The position numbers were made by a program, and so were the translations under genes. This document shows, piece by piece, positions 55,089-64,000 of a stretch of DNA of 64,000 nt. Below the pieces are notes generated by a model. The model was given only the letters and a program-made list of their open reading frames with translations. It was not told the DNA's origin and made no database searches. Position 1 is the stretch's first letter, and the number at the start of each line of letters is the position of its first letter. Source of the stretch: Physcia stellaris (taxonomy: Eukaryota > Ascomycota > Lecanoromycetes > Caliciales > Physciaceae); assembly GCA_018902385.1 (NCBI GenBank), contig JABSSW010000018.1:62001-126000 (forward strand), read 5' to 3'.

Positions 55089-58000
55089 TCATTGCTCCCC
55101 TTCCCCTCCCTGGTTCTCGCTCTCGTCCTCGTAGTAATCGAACGGTCTTGGAACCTCTGCTTCCTCTCCGCCCTCAACATCTTCATCAACCGCATTCAAT
55201 ACACCTGCTGCTTCAGCTGCGCCTCCTGCTTCTCCTCTCGTTGCTGCCGGAGTTTGTGGTGGATTGAAAGCGGCATTGACTCGATCTTGCAGTGTCTCGG
55301 GTGCAGCTGCTGGCTTTACAACCTTCCTTGCTTTGAGCTCAAGTAGCGACTTCTCTTCCGAGGGTGTGGTATCTGTCAGTACTATAACACCCCCAGTTGG
55401 CTTTACCATAGTTAGTACGAAACACAAGAAATAATCCAACTGCACACTCACCTTCTTGATGGGCTCATAGCGTCCCTTGGGGAAGCTGATAAATTTCCTC
55501 TGTGCAGGAAGCACGCGTGACATGTTTTCCAAGTCATATCCAACCTTTTCTTTCTCCATTCTCTTTTTCAAACCCCCATCCTTAGCGTCTTCACCTTCTT
55601 TCTTCTCAGCGCCATCGTCCTTCTCTTCCTCTGTCTTAGTAGCTGACTCATCAGTGTCCATTTTATCACCTAGGCCACTGGTTTTAGGGGTTGTAGGTGT
55701 CTGGTCAATATCCATGCTCTCCCGCCTCTGTTGCTTTTCCTTCTTCTGAGCTCTTCGCTTGGCTTGAGCAGTAGTCGATAGAACGGCCGTCTTGACTTTC
55801 TCAGGGGCATCCTCTGTCTTGGTTTCTTGCTCGGGAGGATAATCAAACAAGCTCGGACGGGTGGCACTATAAAACTTGAAGCTAGGTACTTCCAAGTCCT
55901 GATCGACGCCAATTATAGACGTTGGTGTAAAGCTCAATGATAGAAAGTGCGTCAAAGGAAACCAGTACCAATACTGAGTGAATACAGCCATGCCGACAAT
56001 CGCGGCCATGTTCAGGTTTCCAGTCTGGGTTTGTAAGCTGATAGTGCAATTCCGCCCGCCAGCATCTATGATCCCTAATGATATGGCGCTGCCGAATTTT
56101 GTCATTGCATCCTCATGACGGTCGCTGATGGCTTTTTGGAGAGTTTTCCGTATGGTTCCAACCTTAGGATTCATTGCCTCGTTTTGCTGGACCATAATCA
56201 TTGAAAGTGCAATTAGAGCTCCTTGTCGTACAAAATCTGTCGGATCCTTGATCATTGGTTCCAAAAGATCGATAGCCTCATCCAGTCCGGTGCCAGCGCA
56301 AGAAATACCCAAGGCCATGGCAGCACCATACCGAACATGCGGGTTGTACGACTCCGACAGTAGCTCGACCATACGCGGAACACTGCTAGGCTTTCGGAAC
56401 AGAATAAACCCAAGGCTCATGACAGCCATACGGCGGACATCATCGCTGACATCGCTGACTGCAACATGTAACAGCTTTCGTACAGCTTTGTTGCTGCCAG
56501 TGCCACAGTATGCTAAGGCAAGAGTCTGAATTCCTCCATATCGGAGAATCGGATCAGGATCTTCGAGTAGCCCATTCACAAGCTCATCGGCGGCTTCCTG
56601 TCGGCTGTACATGATCAAAGCCATTCCCAACGCAAGTCCTCGGACTATCTTCTCGTGCTGAGTATCATGTGCATATTGAATCATGTCTTCCAAAGCTCTA
56701 ATGTTGCCTGTTCCCAGCATGATCAAGCCCATAGCGATACCTACTGCCTCGCCATTGAGTGCCGAGTCTGTGTAGAGAACGTTCTTCAGATCCTCATAGA
56801 TACCTTCGTCACCGGTAGCCATGCCGGCAACCCCCAATCCGAGAGCACCGCCATGCTGTACGACTTCCTCCGTAGCTCTTCTGAAGTGATTCCGGATGAG
56901 ATCAAGCGCAAAGGTTTCGTGATTCGCGTAGATAAGCCCAAGCGCATAGAGTGAGCCGCCTTGACTGTAGGCAGAGCCAGTGTTTGTGCCAGCTACTTGA
57001 TCTTTAGGCAAATACGGGTCAAGCAACTTTTGACCCTGCCCAAGGTTGCCACGATGAATAACGCCCAGAGCCGCCGTTGCCGTAAATTTGGACCAGTTCA
57101 CCGCTTTACCTAACCATTCCAGGTTGTCACGAAAGAACTTGTCGTTCGTAGTTCCCGCATGCATAAAAGCGTTTGCCAGTGTCACAGCAGTATGGAAGAT
57201 GGAATTACGTGCCTCTAAGCTGTCCTTGATCTTATTCAAAATGGCCATATCGGTGTGATTGTTTCGATAGAGGAATTCGAGATCGAGCTCTATCGACTTT
57301 GTCCCCTGCAGTATTGTTCCTATGGATTCAAAGGCCTTCTGCGCTTCTTCCGACATGGGCTCGGATTTTTCAGGGGTCTCATTGATAGACGACAGTGGCG
57401 CTTCCCCGTTAGTTGCATCCGGAAGCAGCTGATCGGTCTCTTTGGAAGGCTCGCCCTGGTCATCTTCTGTCTTCTCTCCATTTTCCGCTGGAGCCGGCGG
57501 TTGTGGTAGCTCTTCCTTGACTTTCTTCAGGAACCCTTGTGTACTATTGTCGTAGAGATCGAAAGCTATCTGATACGCAATGGCTAAAGATTTTGGATCG
57601 CCTTTCTTTACCAGCTGAGCAAGCATATCCGACGCCATCTTATGTTCGTTGAGGTATACAATGCATTTTGCGATGGAGAAGCAGTCGGGAGATGGTATGT
57701 CGTGCAATAAATCCAGAATGAGCCGCAACAACTAGGTGATGATTACATGTCAGTGACATCCCATTTAGTGGACTAGCTGGATAAACATACCTCGTTCCGC
57801 AGCGATCGTTCTTGTACAACGTTCATGCAAATTTCCAGCAGGTATTCCAACAAATCCTCTCCTTGCGCCGATTTTGACTCGGAGAATCTCTTCTCATGTT
57901 TTTCGTCCTCGGAAGCACGTTGTATTGAACGCCGTAAAACATCCAATTTTCGTGCTTCTACGGCGATCCCAACCACCTGACGATATCTTCCCTCTCGGAA

Positions 58001-58642
58001 ACAGCGTTCGAAGAGCTGATCTATAATTTCCTGTAGCTGCTTTTGCATTCCTGTTAAAGCTGCAATCGAGGGTGGAAGGGAGCCGGGAGCATTCCCTTCG
58101 CCACCTTGCATCGACGGATCAAAGGTGTTGGTGCTATCTTGGCGGCTAAGCAGAGATCTTGAGGGCAGCGTAGATTGTGAAAAGGGTGTTGTTGGAGAGG
58201 TGAGACTAGCCGAAGTACTGGAAGCTCCATTAGCAGTCGATGGAAAAGCGGTCGTAAGCTTCGATGGCGGTTGAGCTGTGATGGCGGCAGCACCTGTATC
58301 GGAGAGAGCAATATACGTGTCGACACATTTTGATATTATCGTGTCCTCGAACTCTCCATTGTTATCCAAGTCGAAAAGTTTGCCGGCGCCGAGGGCGAAG
58401 ACCATGCTCTCATTGTACTCTTGGAGATTGTAGTAGACTTTGGCGGCAACCAAAGCCGCAAGCTGACGTTCTGGAAACGAAGTGTCTTCGTAGAGAGCCT
58501 CTATCTGACCGATGGAGTCTACGACTTCCGTCCATAGCGAGTCAATTTCTTCGTTTAGTTTCCGTAGCGCAAAGACCTGTAGCTCATGATCCGGCTCGTA
58601 AAGAAAGCCGACAACGCCGGACGCAGACGTAAGCCCCACCAT
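55089..58642 (-). CDS. RPN2: 26S proteasome regulatory subunit Rpn2 (PSMD1)
   Basis: Large scaffold of the 19S base, holding Rpn1-type toroid repeats and the Rpn13 site. Exons 58642-57791, 57731-55452 and 55400-55089; introns of 59 and 51 nt; 1147 residues. The start MVGLTSASGVVGFLYEPDHELQ fits the family; the upstream in-frame Met is rejected. The N-terminal helical part has LWTEVVDSIGQIEALYED. The central PC repeats are visible as GLIYANH, GLGVAGMATGDEGIYEDLKNVL, LGLALGMALIMY, GIQTLALAYCGTG, RYGAAMALGISCAGTG and GSAISLGIIDAGGRN. A charged insert (KKEKQQRRESMDIDQ, EEEKDDGAEKKEGED) precedes VGYDLENMSRVLPAQRKFI. The last exon begins PTGGVIVLTDTTPSEEK after the in-frame 51-nt intron (55401-55451), which contains a perfect TACTAAC branch site. 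Confidence 0.96.
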
Positions 58643-59485
58643 AGTCGCCTTGTCCTGTTTGAGAAGTTCGATGAAGTTCAACGACTGAGGTGGTGATGAG
58701 TTAGATGTATGGCTGGCGAAATGACCGCAGGGTGTCTCAGTCTCTCCTCGATGGTCACAAAGCGTTGGCACCAAAACCCATACGCACTGGTATTATAATA
58801 CACAAGGAAGGAAACGATGTGAAGTTGAAGGGCAGGAGCCGTGTAGGCCTTGGACTTGAGGCGAGGATAATGACTGAGCAGATGAACCAGAACGACACGA
58901 AAGGCAACCGCTTCACACACGTCAAACCGACCGTAGGGCTGAATTAGACCACCATTTGGCGGCTTGGCAGTTTTTGCCGACGAGACAGAAATCACATTAT
59001 TGATTACAGTAGGCAGGCATTACACGATGATGAATATTCCGACAGTCCAAACATAGTACATACCTTCGCAAGATCATCCGAGCCTAGATCGTTCAATCGG
59101 TATCAATGGTCTGGGAGACTTACTCTACTCGTGGTAATTGCAAGCCACACCAGATGATGAGCCAGAGTTACCGACGCGGGTGAATGTTCAAGCCATCGCG
59201 AAGGGAGCAACAGCAGCAAACAAAAGAGTGCTTGAGCGGTCCAGATCGAGGATTATCATAAGATCGACATCCGAAAAGGACGGACCCAGCTCTCGAGCCT
59301 AGCAGCTTGTGCCTCAACGACCAGATACTCACCCCCTTGAATACGTCCACGCAATCATCTCGCGCCATCGATGGGGACTGGTACTTGTAAATGACCAAAG
59401 CCTCATGGTCGATAAGGGTATAATTCAGTCAGAAGATCTCCTGTGGAAGCGAGACAAAAATTAGAGAGGCGTCTGAGAAGAGGAA
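58643..59485. promoter_or_regulatory. Divergent promoter region, Rpn2 (-) and Cet1 (+)
   Basis: 843 bases between start codons. No clear match to the yeast proteasome element GGTGGCAAA was found by eye. It may include transcribed leader of either gene. Confidence 0.45.
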
Positions 59486-62311
59486 ATGGATATTAAATCT
59501 ATTATTGATGCGGACCCCTCAACATCAACACCCAAGCGTCTGGCACAAAATAATAGAGACGACAACAGGCATGAGATAAGACCTACATTGCAGACTTCCA
59601 CCGGTAGCTTTCAGAGTCCCTACGGCGTACCGCCCCCTGTCTATAATGTATCCCGTGATGGCAGACCTCCACAGCCTCCACCTCTTCAAGCCCCCGGACA
59701 CAACGACTTCCGCTCCCCAAGCGTCTCTTCATACCATTCAATACAGTCCCCTTACCAGCCGACACCTACTTCTGCGGTAAGCGGCGGCCAATATCCGTTC
59801 CCGCTGAATCAACATCAAAGTCCTTACGCTGCCCAAGGATCTCACTATTCGCAACGTGATGGGCATCCAGTGGGACCTCATCAATCTCCAATGAATGTCA
59901 GTTACTCTCAGTATGGTCAACCAACTCCAATGCCACAAACTCCCACGGCTACAACGCCCGGTAGCTCGCAAACATACTATAATCAAGGCCGGCCTCCTTC
60001 ATCCCATTCAGTGACAACACCAACATCAGCGCAGCCTCAGGCGCCCCAGATCCCACGCCAAAGCCCTTCAACTTCCCATGCTCAGATACGTGGGCAAGCC
60101 CAAAGTTTCTCAACACAGCAGTACTTATCTCAACCCGGCACTCCACTAGGACCGCCAGCTAATTTTGCCAGATCGAGTACAAACTTGCGCAGGGAGTCTC
60201 CTGGCTCATACGGTCATAGCCGTAATCACTCTGGGGGATCGTATAGCCACAACTCCATCTCTGTCCCGTCACCTTCTACAGAGCATCCTGGGTCAGCTTT
60301 CAACTCACCTTCCACGATCGGTCATAAGCAAGCACAGTCAAGCGGTCGTCGCCATTCCACCAGTCTCGACCGCGAAAGAAGTCTCAGTGTCAGTCCAAAA
60401 ACGAGACTGCCGAGCCAGACGAAGACTGATATTCTAAAGGGAGCAGCAGATCCTTATTATGTGCAACGTGATTTATACAGCGCCGGTACGAGAGATTCGG
60501 AACACTACAGATCAGAAACTGGGAATGGCCATGCACAGCCAGCGAATCAAACGCCTTCGAGATCATTCTCGCTCGAAGTGAGTGGTATTCTCAACGCACC
60601 GATGGTCAGCGAGCACGACAGGCAAACAAAGGAATTATCCGGAAGCGCGACTACCATATCTCCACAAGTCATTACCCCACCAAATCGACCTCCTTTGCAC
60701 ATGAGAATACCCTCACAGTCGGATTCACGAGATATGCCTGATGCAGTGCCCAGTGATGTGACCCCAAGCAAGCTTCACTCAACAGCACAGCAAACCATAC
60801 ATGACCGACAATCACTTCACATGCCCCGTACCGCAACCGAAATCGCATCGTTTCAGGATCGTCCGACTCTGAATCCATCTCCTCACCAGGCAGACTCGAT
60901 GCCGTCAATTCCTTCACAAGATAAGATGTCGGCTTCTGTGCAATCAAAGCTGGCAGACATGAAAGCCGAAGACAAGGAATCTCCCGCCTCAGTTAATCGG
61001 TCCTCCGCTCGTAAAAGGCGCCGAGAGGAACCCATTCCTGTGTACGCCCAGTCTTCACGTAGCGGACCAAGCAACAACCCGTTTCTGCTAGGAAAACGGC
61101 CAGTCAAAGCTACTCCTCCAGTAAAGCGTGAGCAATCCATGGGCAATGACCCATTACGCCAAACACCTGCACAAGCGTCAAGACCTGACATGAACGGTCA
61201 TACCATCCCCAATAACGACGTGCAAATACCTACAGCTCATCCTCCAGTACCCAGAGGTGGCTTACTGGGCCCGTGGGAGCCCAGCATATTGAACCACATC
61301 CCCTATGAAGAGGTGACCAAATTTGTCTCCGATTTCTTATTCAATGAAGTCGTTTTGAGGCATGACGTGGGGGTTGCGTCAAACAAAGGTGTCCACAGTC
61401 AAGCGGCGGTCCTAGAAATTGAAGCCAAGATCGGTCAGCTCAAGGACACGGCTTATGGGACCCGCCTTCACTTGCCTGTAATGTCTGAATGTGTTTTTTG
61501 CGTGACTGATCCCAAGTATAAAACGAAGTTCGAAAGTTCAATGACCGAGGTATGTTATCATTGTTTGTTTTTCAATAAACTCGCAGGCGTCATTAATTCT
61601 CAGCTAGACTCAACATCGTGAATTAAACCGCTTCTTGAATCAGGCCCTAGTAAATTCGAAACCCCAAAATGCAAAGACAGCTTCAAATTTGGCCCACAGG
61701 CGCGTCCAAATGGATTACGCACACACCTACGAAACCGATACGTTCTATCCCCTTTCCCAAGCCGGTATCCTGACTTTGCCAAAATCAATCCGAACCCAGA
61801 TCAACCCACGCGACAGATTAGGGCAGTCAGTCAGGGTGACAACGAACAACAAAACTGGTCAGCTCATCGCTCAAATTATCAAAGTTCGCGTCGCCAATTT
61901 GGAGATTTACAGCCCAGGAACCTTGTTCGACTGGCGCATTAGCGTGAACGTTGAGATGAAAATTGAAGGCGATTTTCGGCAGCTGATCGAGCCAGGAGAC
62001 GTAGGAAAAACTAAGCCGCCTAGGAATAAAGATCGGCTAAGCTATAAGCATTCCCAGTATCAGATTGATTTGACGCAGGTTACTGAGGCTGATGTAAGTC
62101 CTTCGCTGCTCTTTAGATTGGTTCTATGTAATGAAGCTAAGTTGTATGTCAGGCATCTAAAAAGCACGAGCTGGAAGTCGAAGTCGCGAGCCAGGAAATT
62201 CGGACACAAGGCCAACTCGCCCTTGATGGTCAGCCTAATCAATACGAAGAACTCGTCAAGGGCTTCGTCGATAATGTCAGAATTCTGGTACGGCATTGCA
62301 AGCCTGAGTAA
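59486..62311 (+). CDS. CET1: mRNA 5'-triphosphatase, capping enzyme beta subunit (Cet1 type)
   Basis: Removes the gamma-phosphate from nascent pre-mRNA, first step of capping in the nucleus. Exons 59486-61549, 61608-62093 and 62153-62311, introns of 58 and 59 nt, 902 residues. The first about 560 residues are disordered, Ser/Pro/Gln-rich (SYSQYGQPTPMPQTP). Then come a nuclear-type basic cluster (SARKRRREEP) and the tunnel-fold catalytic domain from about 600: VLEIEAKIGQLKD carries the first metal-binding Glu pair, SSMTE/TQHRELNRFLNQ spans intron 1, and VRVTTNNKTGQLIAQIIKVRVANLEIYSPG, DWRISVNVEM, NKDRLSYKHSQYQIDLTQV and HELEVEV the second Glu set. The acceptor TATGTCAG/GCATCT was chosen because it keeps HELEVEV in frame. 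The ATG at 59486 is the first in the frame (MDIKSIIDADPS). The long low-complexity N-terminus is usual in Pezizomycotina. Confidence 0.94.
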
Positions 62312-63180
62312 TAGGTACCATGCTTCAACATATTAATCGTGGCGGATTCGCTGAGCTGGCTGGTACAACAGAACAGCAAGCCAGCAAAGTGATGAGCTTT
62401 GGTCCAAGCTCCCAATCTTACTTTTTCACAGCATGACGTTTTTATTATGGATTTGGAGAAAGCGCCTTTTTGATTCTTCTTTTACAAGCTTACTTAGGTT
62501 TAGGCCTGTTTATCTTTAGGATCTGGGATGTAGGACTAAATGTGATACCCCTGAGAGAACGGAGATGTGCTTTGGAGAATTTCTCTAGTCCCGAATTAGC
62601 ACTATGAAGGACTTCGCAAAACATTTGCCCATTGTAAGACGTGTGATTTTGGAGTCTATCTTTCTTGACGAGTGAACCAAGGTTATGGCGTGTGTGTCTG
62701 ATATGTTAATCGGCTGTTTCATAGTGCTGTCAACGCGAAGCTTCCGAGGTTCATGAGGAGACAAAAGGAACAGACCCTACAGCGTGGTACACAACGGCAG
62801 GTAAGCCTATTGATCAGGCGAAATTGGCTCACGCTCTCTCTAACACTATCCAGCCCCGGCAATCTAAGTGACTTATCGGAAGCTTCAATTCATTAAGACA
62901 GTTGAACTTGCGCGGACCCGTTTGATGAAAAAGACAGAAATCAAGAAATGTGAACTAGTAGACTACGGAAGATCTGCTGGTGATCTTGATGAGTATTGGC
63001 ATGAAAATGTGCTGCAAGACAGGAGATGACGATGAATTCGCGATAAAGTCCAGATCAACTTTTGTCAGCGAATCGTCTCCTCGACGTTTGGAAGAACACC
63101 TGTTCTGGCGAGGGACTGGTCATCTGACGGTAGGCTCTCAAGCTCGCGCTTCCGGTCGATCTCGATATGACGTTATCCCA
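62312..63180. other. Intergenic after Cet1
   Basis: No gene recognised. Short frames (for example 62980-63204) end inside the repeat and have no family features. Confidence 0.45.
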
Positions 63181-63420
63181 TGGTCTGGTAGTAAGTGGTG
63201 CTAATATTCGTGATGACACCGACAGATCTGCGATTACCCGACTTGGGCAGAAATCCTGAGATGGAAGTCATCTTGATGTCGGCTCATATGCATTGTGCCA
63301 AAGACGGGTACGCGTTTTGTCAGAATGGGTAGGCTAGGGACAATGCATCATGGGAACATAAGGTAGCACCGCACCAGACCCATGGGATAGACGGTTCTCA
63401 TTCGTGTTCATACGAGCGTA
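63181..63420. repeat. Dispersed repeat, copy 2 (relative of 7314-7560)
   Basis: Same order and orientation of conserved blocks as at 7.3 kb: TGGTCTGGTAGTAAGTGGTGCTAAT (shortened), CGATTACCCGACTTGGGCAGAA, TTGTGCCAAAGACGGGTACGCG, TAGCACCGCACCAGACCC. No coding frame runs through it. Family unknown; a non-autonomous or decayed mobile element is the likely source. Confidence 0.7.
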
Positions 63421-63750
63421 CTGCGTTCCGTAATCGCCGAGTATCTTGGCGATATCCGAGCACTACAGGGCAGACGAGGATTTCTCACATTGAACTCTAC
63501 TTTCAGTATGTTTGCCAATCGTGGCGGTGCAGCGGCCCAGATCCAATTACAAAGGACTCGTTGGCGAGGCCACCTGCTCACATATGTAAGACGTCCGCGT
63601 GCAGGGAATACCACATGGGACTACGAGATAGGATCCCTCTGAATCTTCGTTGACTTATAAAAGCTATAGCTCGTTGTGGATGAGGGGACGAGATGCATAG
63701 GTGCAATAGACTGTGAAAATACATGTATCCAAGAATTGTATTCACCCTCC
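63421..63750. other. Intergenic or repeat flank
   Basis: Nothing recognised; similarity to the 7.3 kb copy is not evident beyond 63420. Confidence 0.4.
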
Positions 63751-64000
63751 TCACCCAGTCGGGCCAATTCTTGTTTCTGTTCCTTTGTAACATTCTTGCG
63801 TCCTTTGAAAGCTGTTGGGTTCATTGCCTTTGTTGGTTCGCGGCAGATCTTGTTGCACCCAATCGCGCAAACCTTCTGGTGTAGACACATCGTAGCCATC
63901 GTGATGCACGAGCATAGCCTCGCGGTCTTCTGGTGCAAATTCAGTCTGTGGGACTGGAGCCCCTCTCCAGGGAGTTGCCTCCACCATTAAGAAATGCGCT
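63751..64000 (-). CDS. Coding-like fragment running off the window, unrecognised
   Basis: The minus strand is open from the window end to a stop at 63751: SAFLMVEATPWRGAPVPQTEF, then EDREAMLVHHDGYDVSTPEGLRDWVQQDL. It has the balanced composition of a real protein. A second frame overlaps from about 63830 to 63621 (MNPTAFKGRKNVTKEQKQELARLG), also protein-like, so the true 3' end may lie in that frame or the fragment may be decayed. No family recognised. The 5' part is outside the window. Confidence 0.35.
   Translation of the reverse strand, partial: AHFLMVEATPWRGAPVPQTEFAPEDREAMLVHHDGYDVSTPEGLRDWVQQDLPRTNKGNEPNSFQRTQECYKGTETRIGPTG

Noticed and set aside
1-64000. CRISPR array, secondary-metabolite cluster or intact transposon
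   Set aside because: No regularly spaced repeats, no PKS/NRPS/terpene domains and no transposase, reverse transcriptase or integrase text were seen.

Overview
The window is nuclear DNA of a filamentous ascomycete (Pezizomycotina; class not determined). Most genes carry short GT-AG introns of about 47-120 nt with CTGAC/CTAAC-like branch sites, coding density is moderate, strands are mixed, and promoters carry CT-rich tracts. Typical fungal markers include an IKS1-type kinase, Cet1-type RNA triphosphatase, JIP5, an ANTH/AP180 protein and a cytochrome b5-acyl-CoA dehydrogenase fusion. I see no CRISPR array, rRNA, intact transposon or biosynthetic gene cluster.

Layout. 0-15.9 kb: the 3' end of pyruvate kinase (+), a TLC-domain membrane protein (-), an F-box-like unknown (+), a predicted secreted cysteine protein (+), a tiny membrane protein (+), a two-exon Zys3-like small secreted protein (+), the nucleolar WD protein JIP5 (-) and a C2H2 zinc-finger protein with an 84-nt repeat array (-). 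15.9-31.1 kb: a gene-free 4.3 kb leading into a G1/S cyclin (+), the IKS1-type kinase (-), a four-TM MARVEL-like protein (+) and mitochondrial aspartyl-tRNA synthetase (-). 32.4-39.9 kb: AP180/YAP180 (+), a twin-CX9C protein (-), a calmodulin-like protein (+) and a basic nuclear protein with an Ame1-like N-terminus (+). 39.9-42.4 kb is gene-poor and holds a GC-rich, hairpin-rich, tRNA-like element. 42.4-53.6 kb: a WDR68/DCAF7-like protein (-), phosphopantetheine adenylyltransferase (+), an F-box protein (+), a small cupin (-) divergent from cytochrome b5/acyl-CoA dehydrogenase (+), and Mediator subunit Med8 (+). 53.7-62.3 kb: a PQ-loop Mpdu1 protein (-), proteasome subunit Rpn2 (-) and the mRNA 5'-triphosphatase Cet1 (+). 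The end holds one copy of a dispersed repeat whose other copy is at 7.3 kb, and a coding-like fragment running off the window.

The genes are mostly unlinked housekeeping functions, not one pathway. Several start-to-start pairs share short intergenic regions: twin-CX9C/calmodulin, WDR68/PPAT, cupin/acyl-CoA dehydrogenase and Rpn2/Cet1.

The main caveat for annotation is that five conserved genes read through only if one base is added to a G/C run of 4-6 (TLC twice, zinc finger, twin-CX9C, WDR68 and PPAT once each), and Med8 may carry one base too many in a C6 run. This looks like homopolymer miscounting in the assembly rather than six decayed genes. The coordinates below follow the sequence as given, with the shift noted.
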